A DNA stretch of 64,000 nt from assembly GCA_964017195.1 (NCBI GenBank), contig OZ024889.1, positions 65,353,858 through 65,417,857 of the forward strand. The letters run 5' to 3'. Positions 54,901 through 64,000 of this stretch are shown here, piece after piece. How positions within the stretch are numbered: position 1 is the stretch's first letter; each line of letters begins with the position of its first letter. The position numbers and the translations under genes are program-made. This stretch comes from Siderastrea radians (lineage: Eukaryota; Cnidaria; Anthozoa; Scleractinia; Rhizangiidae). The notes under the pieces are model-generated. The model searched no databases, was not told the DNA's origin, and was given only the letters and a program-made list of their open reading frames with translations.

Positions 54901-55627
54901 TATTTTCTCTAATACACTCAAGTTTTGGCTTCACTTACTAAACCTTCCGAATTCAAGCGTTGCCAGACAATGCCTTCAAATTTCAACTCAACTGGCAGAC
55001 TCTGGAAAAAAATGCTTTATGCTCTCCATCTATGATATACTTAAACAATATGGTACCGATTTCTCTACTGATCTTCAAACTATGATTGATACAAAAGGAG
55101 ATAGATTAAAAACTAAAAAGTGTCAATCCAAAATAATCGAAAACTTTAAAACTGGTTTAGAAAAGCATCAACATGAATTGATTAGATGTAACAAAAAACT
55201 GAAATTTTACTCTACTTTGAAAACAGATGTTACTCCCTCTAACTCACTAGAATTAATTACAAATCTTAAACATCGTCGGGCAGTAACAAAACTTAGAGTA
55301 GGCAACCATAACCTACGAATTGAAACTGGTAGACATTCTTATCCTAAACTTCCTGAGCATCTGAGAATCTGTCAAAACTGCAGCTCAAATGAAGTTGAAA
55401 ACGAAGAACATTTTGTACTTAATTGTAGTAGATATAATACAATTAGAAAATCTCTAATAGACTACATTGTTAGAAATTATTCTGATTTTAGTTCTTTAGA
55501 TGCCAATCAAAAAATTATATTTCTCTTTAATAACATAGATGCCTTTCTCCGTAAAAAATTAGGTTACTTCATTTATGAAGCTTTTGCACTAAGAAATGAA
55601 TCGACAATCGCAACAATCGTCAATTAG
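51980..55627 (+). CDS. LINE ORF2: AP endonuclease and reverse transcriptase
   Basis: 1215 residues from the first ATG; the ATG at 52052 (MCFSQG) is an equally possible start. Residues ~38-300 are an AP-type endonuclease: SCWNVSGLK, IISLSEVWG, GGILVAVKN, LMGDFNARTG, STVDYIITD and FSDHCQLVSW. The reverse transcriptase follows: NYRGICVTSCLGKLF, QIGFIEGFRTSDHIFSL, CFVDFQKAFDSIWH (motif A), GVRQGCILSPLLFNLYLND (motif B) and FYADDLVLIS (YADD at 790-793), then KINLRKTKVLIF and YLGTIFSSNGSF. A C-terminal Cys/His cluster CQNC...H...C (from 1131) may bind nucleic acid. All catalytic blocks are intact, so the copy could be active. Confidence 0.95.
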   Translation: MIILALCPFLRYSSCHLLLVRFSIMCFSQGPAPVKNICKLSCWNVSGLKNSAFGYKLNDPNFLNQLNECHIISLSEVWGCDDIDVPDFKIVAMSPPMKRNTKRPGRCSGGILVAVKNFLTPYVELLKQTPNYIWCRIASNLFQTDKDILLCSVYIPPRDSPYFDPDIFTNLENDINNLKNDYSIVLMGDFNARTGTENDFIVEGLNDFIPNDNFPLPRQVPNRNSFDGHINEHGKTLIEICKSLDLRILNGRCKGDSLGKITFHGSQGISTVDYIITDHETMNIFQNFVVRHPSPFSDHCQLVSWIEVKDSLTLKENTKPTETLFNLPRQFKWNPDSKEKFISALQSTEVQNMISVFEKENLTQIGDINKAVDKFTRIIDAAAKKSLQPVLDKKKFVRHRQSQVWFDKDCKNLRKRLRRISNKKQTYPHDEETRQEYLTVKRQYKSMLQHKRQRYQDTQIQELVKTNDPTQFWSTLKTMSKSASNTADSNVPVDELLTHFQQLHSAPSEETFSKTQETVIEELKRKQQSLLHYNELDNPFTESEIRNGIKKLKNKKAAGTDRIRNEMLKSGGHLLMTSLKRLFNLILDAGVFPDCWSMGLITPIFKSGEKSNPTNYRGICVTSCLGKLFTALLNNRLQNLTKNKNLLHPSQIGFIEGFRTSDHIFSLRTLIDKYVTNANKGKLFCCFVDFQKAFDSIWHDGLLSKLITYKLGGHFYQLISDMYSRSKCAIKCGNRRTQFFNYNRGVRQGCILSPLLFNLYLNDFPFTLDNSRDTDAITLPNGDPLNCSFYADDLVLISQSASGLQKQIDTLQNYVQKWLLKINLRKTKVLIFQKQNRKSTREKYSFFLNGNQIINTSDYTYLGTIFSSNGSFTSSKKSLVEKSRRSVFAFKRYIEFNKLSISKCNFLFNAVFLPVLLYGSEIWGAYDSLNLNKWEKDPIERFHSQFYKSYLCLNRRASNVAARNETGRLPLKLTIFSNTLKFWLHLLNLPNSSVARQCLQISTQLADSGKKCFMLSIYDILKQYGTDFSTDLQTMIDTKGDRLKTKKCQSKIIENFKTGLEKHQHELIRCNKKLKFYSTLKTDVTPSNSLELITNLKHRRAVTKLRVGNHNLRIETGRHSYPKLPEHLRICQNCSSNEVENEEHFVLNCSRYNTIRKSLIDYIVRNYSDFSSLDANQKIIFLFNNIDAFLRKKLGYFIYEAFALRNESTIATIVN

Positions 55628-55760
55628 TTGATCCTATTACTTACCCTTACATATCTTTCGATGTAATACGTATTATTATTATCATTATTTTCCTATACTT
55701 TTGCAATACCATTTGTAATTGGGAATGCAAATAAAGTGTGTTGTTGTTGTTGTTGTTGAG

Positions 55761-57215
55761 TTTTTCTCATGCGCTCGTACGCGTGACCTTGGTCGAAGAC
55801 TTCTCCGCGAAAGCACGCGAGAGAGAAACCTCCGGTATCCAGGGTGTAAGAGTGTAAATACTGTAAGGGTGTAAGTACTGAAGGTGCAGCTGTTCCTCAA
55901 GGAGCCGATCCGTGTTCCACCTTCCTCTCTTTCCATTTCTGGTTAGCTCTGTGCTCATGTGAGCCGATCGACGTTTGATCACAGGTAGCCCAAGCGTAAT
56001 ATAAGAGTTTGTATAGAAATGCGCCGATCAATTCGAAACTTCAACATCCCCCCCCCCCCCGAACATACCCCGGGTATTTGACTGTGCATCGTGTCCGGGG
56101 AGGGGGAAATTTGAACGTTGCGTTGGGAGGGTGGGGAATTTGAACCGGATTTATCTCTTGTTCTGACGTACAACGCTCGTGAGTTTTTTCGGTTTTTGCA
56201 GGGTTTGACGGATTTACAAGATAGAGTGACGCCTTTGCTAGAGAATAACTCTTTCAAAAGGGGTTTGAAGGTGTCATTACGGCCTATCTCTCTTTGGAAG
56301 GCGTGTAAAATGTTTGATTGAAGACGAAATTTGTCTTTGAGGAGAGGTAGTTCAGTACTAATTGGTGGGGCATTTCAACAGCTTTTTTGCCCCGACGGGA
56401 GGGAATTTGAACAAACCAATCTTCAAAAGTTCAAATGCCCGGGGGGTTGCCCGGGGGGGGGGGATGTTGAACTTTCGAATTGATCGGCGCAAAAATCGAA
56501 CCGAGAATTCCCATCGATAAATTAATGTTACTTGATGTTGTCTTTTGTCCTCCTGTGAAGTTTTAGCGCCTTTGGAGAGATCATCTACCCTAACAGCTTT
56601 AGGGTAGAAGATTAAATTTTCGCAGTTCGATGTTCCCTACAAACTCGTATATTACGCTTGGGCTACCTGTGGTTTGATTTATTCAAAACAAAGTGATTGT
56701 TCGTTACCCTGTCATTATACGCCACAATAGAATGTTTTCATAATTGTCTTTCGCCGCATCGCCGCTTTATTTATTTACGAAATCTTTTGTCAACTCCTAA
56801 ATTTAGCTTCAGGTCGGCAACCTTTAAACAAGACTGTCTTAAAAACTCATTAAGTATTTTTTTCGTTAACGGGATCAAAAAGGACCGTTTTGGATTACCT
56901 CGCAAGGAGATGAAAGTCGTGTTTCAAGCCATACTTGAAGTTTTTAATTTCGTGCCCCTGTTTCTAAGGTGTTCTGCGAAGTGATTGATAATATGTGTGT
57001 TTAACATCTAGTACGGCTGTTCGGGTGCAAGGGGGAGACGATAAGGTGACAAAACAGACCAACCTGCCCAAAAAAAACCGTGAAATGAAGCTATAGCGGT
57101 GAAGTTGACAGTAGTCGCGGATTTTACGCTTGTGAAAAGAGAAATTGCTACAGTATCTAACTTGTTGGCATATGCTGAAGATTCTTGTGCAAGTCTGTTT
57201 TAAGCGTTAATTAAG
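55761..57215. other. Spacer between LINE and unknown gene
   Basis: Holds one DNA element (55980-56671, listed separately) and otherwise AT-rich DNA. No coding region is supported. The last 200 bp before 57216 presumably contain the promoter and 5' UTR of the next gene. Confidence 0.45.
55980..56671. mobile_element. 692-bp DNA transposon, CACAGGTAGCCC ends, 7-bp TSD
   Basis: CACAGGTAGCCCAAGCGTAA at the left is matched by TTACGCTTGGGCTACCTGTG at the right, and GTTTGAT flanks both ends (55973-55979, 56672-56678). Inside is a second mirrored pair (GCGCCGATCAATTCGAAA at 56020 and TTTCGAATTGATCGGCGC at 56474) bounded by poly-C and poly-G runs. There is no transposase. The G-rich core resembles that inside the element at 34870-36956. 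Confidence 0.8.
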
Positions 57216-57824
57216 ATGGGACATACAGACTCAAAGGAGACAAGACACCGCAACTCTGAAGACAACTCCACTTCAAACGACAGCGAAATCCCGCCAACTA
57301 TCCTGCCTTTGGACAGAAAAGTTTGCGTCCACTTAAAACCGAAGTTTTACACATCAGAAGAGAGAGGTTTTACAAGAAGCTACTGTTTATTGGTCACGCT
57401 ACAAAGAAATCGCGCAGTTGTTAAATCTGACGAAGTTCTTACAGCAAGTGTTGAGTTCTACGAGCAGAGACTCGAAAGTTTTTCCAATGGATCATCGATT
57501 CTTGACCGTAGCCAGCGTTTCTCGCTAAGATCTTCGCGGCCTCGCTCGGTTACCGTCAATTCAATCAACGGCCCGGACATTGAGGTGAAACAGGTTACAG
57601 TGAAGGAAAATGATTCACTAAGGATCACAGGAGTTTTCAAGAGGAGTCTTGGAAGTATTGACGACTTTTCAAGTTGTGATGCATTTGATCTGATACTGTG
57701 TCCCAGTTTTAGAATGAACAGCGAATGCTCCGACTGGCTTTTATTAGGAACAATGTACACTAAACATGCAAATTCGAAGCACACGCGGCACTGGCGCGCG
57801 GCAGTGCGACCGGATTACACCTGA
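57216..57824 (+). CDS. Unrecognised 202-residue protein, predicted N-myristoylated
   Basis: I do not recognise the family. It is an uninterrupted 609-bp frame starting aagATGG (A at -3, G at +4) with balanced composition, unlike the repeat-driven frames around it. It starts MGHTDSKE, which fits the myristoylation rule (Gly2, Ser6, Lys7), so membrane attachment is plausible. Residues 1-28 are polar and disordered-looking; 30-60 (LPLDRKVCVHLKPKFY, RSYCLLVTLQRN) and 125-190 (VKQVTVKENDSLRITGVF, FDLILCPSF, SDWLLLGTMYTKH) alternate hydrophobic residues as in a beta-sandwich; a basic Ser/Arg segment (RFSLRSSRPRSVTV) lies between. No membrane span or Cys cluster. It could be a single-exon gene or an exon of a longer one. 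Function unknown. Confidence 0.6.
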   Translation: MGHTDSKETRHRNSEDNSTSNDSEIPPTILPLDRKVCVHLKPKFYTSEERGFTRSYCLLVTLQRNRAVVKSDEVLTASVEFYEQRLESFSNGSSILDRSQRFSLRSSRPRSVTVNSINGPDIEVKQVTVKENDSLRITGVFKRSLGSIDDFSSCDAFDLILCPSFRMNSECSDWLLLGTMYTKHANSKHTRHWRAAVRPDYT

Positions 57825-58967
57825 GTTATATACACTGAGTTCCTCTCTAAACGCGATCTAAGAAAAGAAAGCTCTTCTAGATTACAAGAAAATCAAAGTT
57901 GACAACCGTGTGTCCGTCACATTTAAAGCTTCTTGCCTTTTGATTCCTTGGGTTCCTTCCTTTGGTTTTTTATGTAAATCTCTGCAGTTTTCTGGGCCAT
58001 TCTTACCATATTAAAAAAGATAGATAATTATACTCTTGAAGTTTAGATTACGTAACTTGAATAGTTACGTAACATTGAAGAGAAAATGCCAGTTTTTCAA
58101 CTCAACGATTGGTGCCATAAAGGGACAGGGATCGAGACTAGATAGATACTGATTTCAGAGATTGCCTCAGTTTTTCAGGCAAATATTGGAACACTGATCT
58201 ATAACAATGCAAACATCACTTGTTAGACATGACCGAGACATTTTGGTTTTGTTTACTGTTAATACTGGGCGAGTTTGGACTATGAACACATCTGTAAAGA
58301 GACTTTCTGCTAGCCTGCTTTTTAATCAGTAGCGTGAAGTGGCTGGTAATGTTACCTCTGATATTTACCTACAGATCGTGTCGTTCAAGAGAGCTTTTGA
58401 CTAAACAGGTATGCATGAATATTTAATTTATAATAAGCCATTCAAAGAATTTCAAAGAATATCGGAAATCATGTCAAGCAAATCAGCTCATGGTTTTACC
58501 ATTTCGACATTTTATTACGGCATCATCGCATTTGACCGTCTTTTCTTGTGTAGTGACAAAGCTTTAATTCTCGTATTTAGCTCTTTTGTTCTGTTCGTTC
58601 TGTTGATATTGAGCAGTGACTCTTTGTTTGAGAAAACAATAAGTGTTTTTATTTGAGTTGTAAGACAAACAAAAAGGTCCTTGTATGTCCTTTTAATATC
58701 GGCCACCTATCGCCGGGCCACTGAAATGAGATTGACGCGAAATAAAAAACGCCAAACAAAAGACCTGTCAAGCTGGTCTCCTATAATAAACTGCAAAGAT
58801 TAACACCGTTTGTTTCCGACTACAGTTTGTTAGGTAGTAATAAATTTAAAATGCAAACGTGCAAGTCTGGCGCCGGACTACTTTAGTTAGGTATCTACTA
58901 GGTGATGAAACATAAAACTCCAAAACAACTTCTTTTTTGTACCAGTCCTAACGCCCTCAAACAAAGG

Positions 58968-59115
58968 GAGTTAGTTTCTAAACAAAGTGTGGTGCTGCGT
59001 CGTTGGGGACTTGAAACACAAAATTTTGGATTTATCAACTGAGTTGATAAGCTAATTTGGCCACCGTAGAAAATTGAAAGCTGACGTTTCGAGCGTTAGC
59101 CTTTCGTCAGAGCGA
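58968..59115. repeat. Copy of the GACGTTTCGAG dispersed repeat
   Basis: It shares 'gttagtttct', 'gtggtgctgcgtcg', 'atcaactgagttgataagct', 'ggccaccgtag', and 'gctgacgtttcgagcgttag' with the copies at 12348 and 14280. This copy best preserves the core, whose end (CGTTAGCC...) pairs with GCTGACG to form a small stem. Confidence 0.65.
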
Positions 59116-59448
59116 AATGAACTTTAACTGAACTAAACTAAACGTTAAGTTGTTTGGCCAAGTTTGTCCGAGACGGACAATGCGCCTCACGTATAAAAAG
59201 AGACAATGTGATAATGACATAACGTCACCCGGATCCTACAAACTACGAGAACTCCCTCCTTCTGCTGCTTTCATTTTATTATTTACTCCGAGTAACTCGA
59301 ACTTTTTTGTTACTCGAACAAGTGTGTTTTTCACTGACGGTACGAGTTATCGGGAATGAAGTGCAGAAATCTCAGCGATTTTTGGAGGTACGAAATAATA
59401 AGACTAATAAATTATTCATACATGGCTGGTTTATTGATCTTTGTTTAG

Positions 59449-59610
59449 TCTGTTCCAGGCGTTCAGATAGTGGCGCACGAAAGAAAAATATTGAGAGCAG
59501 GCGCGCGAACGGAAAATATCGAGAGCGGAGAAAAAAATGAGAAGGGACTGGGGAGTCTCTTTTGATTTTTTCCTCCGCTCCGCGCCACTATCTGAACGCC
59601 TGGAACAGGC
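59449..59610. mobile_element. Hairpin MITE related to 20889-21066
   Basis: CTGTTCCAGGCGTTCAGATA on the left is mirrored by TATCTGAACGCCTGGAACAG on the right, the same ends as the 178-bp element at 20889. The arms are less perfect here. No clean target-site duplication was seen. Confidence 0.7.
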
Positions 59611-59877
59611 GAGTTTTTTTTTTTTTTCCAATAGCCAGTGAGTTTGAGAGCATATCAAATTCTGACCATTACATCTTAATGGCTCGTTCACATTAGCGTG
59701 TTCCACGCTAATGTGTGGAGAGAATTTAGCGAAGCCGCTGGAAACGGGGAAATTCACGGGCTTTGCTCCACGCATCGCCTGTGTAACTTTGTCTTGTGAA
59801 TGTTAAGTCACTGCACCGAAGACATCTGGAGATTCAACTTCCCTTCCAATCAAAGCGTAAAGTTCGAGGTCTTTTTT

Positions 59878-62784
59878 CTAGCCCTTGTCAATAAGCGCCG
59901 TGGCCCACAAGTCGGATGAAGGTTCCACGGGGGTTAAGTATCCGTCGGGGATTCGAGAGGCCCCAGGGAAGGCGTCTGGTACTAGGAAAGCGTCCCACTG
60001 CCGCCTAACAGAGAGAGGGAAAAATATATGCGATATTCAAACGGTAAGCAATTAACTTGGAAAGACGAACGACACAAATTCACCCTTTCACTACCAAAAA
60101 TGTTCAGTTCAGGAGAAGAAAAATCTCAGTTTTGGTGTGCATAAAACAGTACCACAGAAAAGTACTAAGAAAAGTTCTTAGTGCTTTCCTTTGAATGGAA
60201 TTTATAATAAATAGAAATTTACCCTAGAAATTATTCAAGAGTGATACCATACTGGAAGAGAAGAAGAGAAGAGTAGTCGCGGAAAAGCGTTGCGTCTCAA
60301 GGTTTTTTTGACAAACTTTTTCAAAACTGTCTCTCCAAGCCACTCAGCCAATCAAACAGCCCACCATCCCCACGTGCAAATTTAATACGCGGGTGTAGGG
60401 CAGTTCACATGATACCGGAATGACTTTCATTCCAGAACGAGTTCATTCCATCCCCATATATTTCTCTGTATCTGTTTACATGATACCGAGACGAAATTTG
60501 GTTCCCGCACAAGTCATTCCGGTTTTCAATCCGAATGAATTTCTCGTTCTGGTACGGCATTTCATTCTGGTATCACGTAAACTGAAAACGAACTCCATTC
60601 CGAGATGAAACCGCAAACCGTGTAGTCTGGGGCCAGAGGCGGACAACGAAGGTGCGCCATTTTGTTTTTGATCTGGCGCGAAAACCGCGCGCGCGAGAAC
60701 GCCTTAGGCTGAGCCGGTTGATTTTGTCATGTGAATGCAGTACGAACTTCATTCTGGAACGAAACTCATTCCGGAATGAAACTCATTCTGGTATCATGGG
60801 AGCAGTCTCTCCAACTGTCATCAACGGGACTCGTTGTTACTGAGTTTTCGTTTGTTTGACTAGCACACGTGAGACACCTCTCACATGCTCTCGTTCCCAT
60901 TAAACCGTCTAACCTGTCCTAATTTCATTCTTTACATCTCCTCATCTCACCTCCTGAAACCGGCTTCCGAGCTTCTCTGAGCAATTCCGAAAAAAAAAGA
61001 AAGCAGTTTGCGTACCTTATTTGTAGTAAGGACGGCAGACTATGTTCAGCCTGTTGGTAAAAGCTACGAAACCAGTCCATCGGGTCTGACAGTCCTAAAG
61101 ATGCTAAAAGACAGGAAAATCAGAGAATACGTCAGTCTTGAAAAGAGGCATTTTCTTTTGTTTCATCATACTTAATGAAAGAATCTGGTTATGAAGCTCG
61201 GCTAAGTCCTTTGTTTTATGTTTTTGTTACCGTTTTTAGCCTTGATGGTGCACAAACAACAATAGGTTTTGAATTTTGCATGAGCTTCTAACCAATAAGA
61301 ATGTCACTGTTAAGTTATTCAGCCATAGTGTGCACTGTGATTGTGCACTGTCGTGGTACTTTCAACATAAATTGCAGCACCTTTGTTAAGGCCTTTGAAA
61401 CTTGTAAAGTTTCATAACCAGTCCCTCGAGTAACTATGGTTTCATGAACGGTTCGAATTAATAATAAGGAAAGCTAAGGCCACCGGGTAAACGATCAAAC
61501 ATTTCGTCCAACATGGTGTTTGTCACACCAACCTTTCGGTGGCTAAACGGGCCAACAGTGTTTGACCAAATATTGGACGAAGTGAGCCCACATAACATTT
61601 TTTGCATAACACTGCTGAAAATTACGACGTGACTAGTTTCTGATTGGTTACTTTTTCCCGCTCGCGCAAGCTTTGTTGGCAGGGGTGGCTAAACGATCAA
61701 ACATTTTTTTTGCAACGCAAAATGTTGAGTGAAAATGTTTGATGTAGATCAAACATGGAAAACCATTTAAAGGCAATGTTGAGAGAGACGGCTAAACGTT
61801 TAAACATTATCATACTCTTCCAACACGATGTTGGACGAAAATGCTTGATCGTTTTGCCGGGACTGGCTTAAAGAAAGGGGCTCACGTTTGGAAAGGAGAT
61901 GGGAGTGGTTACATGAGGAAGATTACGTGGGATTCTTTGGAGAGGAAGACCAGAGCACTGTGTCCTCTGATTGCTAGCAACAACAACAACATTACCAAAG
62001 CGACGGCACTATGTTACAATCCTAGCAGTTTCTAAATATAAAAGACTAAAGCTTTTTCTTATAAGTAGCAAAAGAAATCGCATCAACTATACCAGAGTCA
62101 AGAGAATAGTAAACTTTGGTCCTTGATAGTATACAACAACAACAAGTCAACAACAACAACAACAACAACATCACCATCAACAACAAAAGTAAAAGGGATA
62201 TGAACGAACAGTTATCCTGAGTTTACGCGATACCCATACAAGTCTTCGTACCGAAATGAGAATCTCCAACACAACCTTTTCCCGCCCTGCTCCAAACGAT
62301 ACAGCTATCTGAGTCAGCCCGCACTGGTATTATTTCGTTACTTTTTTTGGCGTGTGCGTATGCCAATTGTACTCCTACCGGATACGCAAATTAGGAACAT
62401 CCATAGTAAATAATCAACTAGTTTGGTCCGTACCGGGGAATGTTGGTCTCGTTATTATCCCTTCCTTTCAAGTTTGTAGACCTCGCCTCCGTTCTATCCC
62501 ATAAAGTTAAAAACAACGACAACAACAGGAAAACGAAACAAACAAAGCACTGACATTATATTCGCGTTCCGATCCACACATAGCGAGTTGCTGCGTACCT
62601 TTTGTTTTTCTTTCCTTTTCCCGTCTTTCCTTTTCCTTCTCTTCCTCCTCCTCTGCTAACATGACCCTCAGTGTCTTCTCCTCTGCCTCGTATAATTCCC
62701 GTCTTCGTGTCATCACATTCTCCAGCCATTTCACTTTCTCGTCAAACTTTCGACTCTCTTCCTCTGTTGGCTTGAGGTAAACTC
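59878..62784 (-). CDS. PDCD7: PDCD7 (U11/U12 snRNP 59K), last three coding exons
   Basis: Subunit of the U11/U12 di-snRNP that recognises minor (U12-type) introns. Minus-strand exons 62784-62599, 61103-61016 and 60004-59878 (TAG) join in frame with phases 1 and 2 and GT-AG borders. The first is a helical, highly charged segment (RRELYEAEEKTLRVMLAEEE, then E/K/R-rich). The second and third give DPMDWFRSFYQQAEHSLPSL and LQIRRQWDAFLVPDAFPG ... PSSDLWATALIDKG. This matches the human C-terminus as I recall it (FRQYYLQAEHSLP, IR.DWDQYLVP, PSNDIWATAV). The gene continues right of 62784; I could not find its next upstream exon before the window ends. Identity is strong from the conserved C-terminal 70 residues. 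Confidence 0.9.
60399..60807. mobile_element. MITE with CATGATACCGGAATGA ends
   Basis: CACATGATACCGGAATGACT on the left is mirrored by TCATTCTGGTATCATGGG on the right, and GGAATGA/TCATTCC repeats fill both arms. It lies in a PDCD7 intron. No target-site duplication was defined. Confidence 0.65.
61478..61868. mobile_element. 391-bp MITE, TAA duplication (PIF/Harbinger-like)
   Basis: GGCCACCGGGTAAACGATCA at the left matches the inverted right end (…TGATCGTTTTGCCGGGACTGGCT), flanked by TAA on each side (61475-61477, 61869-61871). AAACATTT and CCAAC units recur inside. It lies in a PDCD7 intron. Confidence 0.65.
62130..62186. repeat. (CAA)n microsatellite
   Basis: CAA repeats with minor interruptions; a shorter run occurs at 61979-61993. 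Both are in the PDCD7 intron between its two rightmost visible exons. Confidence 0.9.
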
Positions 62785-64000
62785 CTGGGAAACAATAATG
62801 CAAAAACATAGGCTAATTAGTTAATGGTGTCGATTAAAGACGAGATTAAGCGTAGGCGGTACTAGACAAGAACACACGGATTGTCGTTGGATAAAAGTTT
62901 CCATCAATCAACTCTCTAGACTTTCGAAAAGTTCTTCCGTTCTTCCATTTACTGTGTTGGTTTTGCCGTTGGTCTACCGCTCGCAACTTCGTCGTTCGAA
63001 AATCCTACTCTCGCTTCACTTGAGAGCGACGAATAAGGCGAAGGTCGCCTTGTGGCAAGTCTATCAACTCTCATGTGCCGGGCAAAAGAGACAAGTCTAT
63101 AACCTTAGCTTGGCCTAACTCTAACCACGGCCAGATGAAGGGGGAATATTTTCTTACACGCCAGACCAAGATTGTAGGTCTGGATTCCAGTTAGATCTAA
63201 GGCATAATGTTGTAGCCACACGACCAAATATCCTCTCGTCCTCTCTAAAAGGTTCAAACTCAGTGAGAACGCGCGAGAGACAAACAAGCCATTAAACGAG
63301 AAATAAAGTTTGAATTCTCGTGAAACTGTCGTGAAAATTCAATATTGTACATGTATTCCTGTTTCTGTTCTTGTGTACTTGCGAGTGAATTCTTCCTTGA
63401 AAAAAGGTCTATGAAAAGGTCGAAAAGGGACTGAACAGTATAGTCAACAAAAAGGATAATCAAATTTCGCATATTAAACTCTTTTTACGAATTCCACGCT
63501 AACTCAATCGATTGGCTGCAGTCAAACTGATAATAGTCAATAGCCTTCAGGGGCACCCAACGGTTTGTCTCGGGAAATATCTGTTCGGAAGGCCTAAAAT
63601 CTCCTGAGATTTTCGGATTTAATTGCAGTGAAAGTTAGAGATTTCTTTGGCGAAACATCACTGACCTCGGACTTTCGTAACAAGAGGACTTACTGGTTCC
63701 TATTGTTTTCAGAGGGACAAATATGTCGTTTGGAATGCAAAATAAAGACATCTAGCATTTTCGGAGAGCCATCAGCAACTCGGAAATACGGCGGATAGAA
63801 TTCTGTTTCCTAAAATTTTCTGCGGCCTAAATTTTCAGCTACAAATTCCGAACAGATCAATATGTATTAGCTTACAAAAATATGCCCATAAAAAGCTCTG
63901 AAACTATCTAGGAAAGCAGAAAATGATATTTAAAGTACTTTGTTAAAAGATTCTCGTTCGGTGCCCCTGAGCCTTAAACCGTGCCATCATTTCTGCAGAC
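62785..64000. other. Probable PDCD7 intron, no exon recognised
   Basis: Non-coding-looking DNA with short frames only. A further PDCD7 exon is expected upstream on the minus strand, but I see no convincing one here. No repeats with clear ends were found. Confidence 0.4.

Larger units (their letters stand above)
50700..55760 (+). mobile_element. Near-intact non-LTR (LINE) retrotransposon, CR1/L2-like
   Basis: Two intact frames (ORF1 50729-51898, ORF2 51980-55627) followed by a short 3' UTR ending in AATAAAGTG and a (TTG) run (55737-55758) instead of poly(A). Microsatellite tails and an SGNH-type ORF1 are known for the CR1/L2 branch of LINEs. The 5' limit lies somewhere between NUDT2 (50176) and 50729; I found no target-site duplication. 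With both frames open it could be a recent, possibly mobile copy. Its codon use is AT-rich compared with NUDT2. Confidence 0.88.
57825..59877. other. Spacer between unknown gene and PDCD7
   Basis: AT-rich DNA with two dispersed repeats (58968-59115 and 59449-59610, listed separately). No coding sequence supported. The PDCD7 3' UTR lies at its right end on the minus strand. Confidence 0.5.

Noticed and set aside
58411..58656. 81-residue hydrophobic frame after the unknown gene
   Set aside because: AT-rich, no start context or motif, and an antisense frame of equal quality overlaps it.
61841..62035. 64-residue frame ending in an Asn run
   Set aside because: It begins inside a MITE end and runs into a CAA microsatellite.

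Overview
This is a 64 kb window of animal nuclear DNA. The genes are split into short exons (about 40-300 bp) by GT-AG introns, the introns and spacers are full of short inverted-repeat transposons, and there are no operons or bacterial signals. The gene set (axonemal dynein chain, ciliary kinesin) points to a ciliated metazoan. Several dispersed repeats look to me like ones common in stony corals and sea anemones, so my best guess is an anthozoan cnidarian, probably a scleractinian coral. That taxonomic call rests on memory of repeats and is not proven here.

Layout: (1) 198-21876, + strand: the last 23 coding exons of an axonemal dynein intermediate chain, DNAI1; its first exons lie left of the window. 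(2) 22.3-25.9 kb: spacer with small hairpin elements. (3) 25987-27156, +: a GT10 (alpha-1,3-fucosyltransferase family) type II membrane protein with an altered donor-binding motif. (4) 27.2-30.4 kb: repeat-rich spacer. (5) 30423-48737, +: a complete 14-exon kinesin-13 family gene, KIF24, encoding 878 residues (SAM domain, motor, C-terminal helical region). Its fourth intron holds a nested stack of transposons. (6) 49721-50176, -: single-exon NUDT2 (Ap4A hydrolase), tail to tail with KIF24. (7) About 50.7-55.76 kb, +: an almost intact non-LTR retrotransposon with an SGNH-esterase ORF1 and an endonuclease/reverse transcriptase ORF2. (8) 57216-57824, +: an unrecognised 202-residue protein with a perfect N-myristoylation start. 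(9) 59878-62784, -: the last three coding exons of PDCD7, the U11/U12-59K protein of the minor spliceosome.

Functional links: DNAI1 drives ciliary beating, and KIF24 is known in mammals as a centriolar kinesin that restrains cilium formation. From memory, DNAI1, KIF24 and NUDT2 also lie close together on human 9p13.3, so this may be a remnant of very old gene linkage. The other main content is transposon biology: I could fix element ends and target-site duplications for eight non-autonomous DNA elements, including two from what looks like one CAGGG-ended group with 6-bp duplications.
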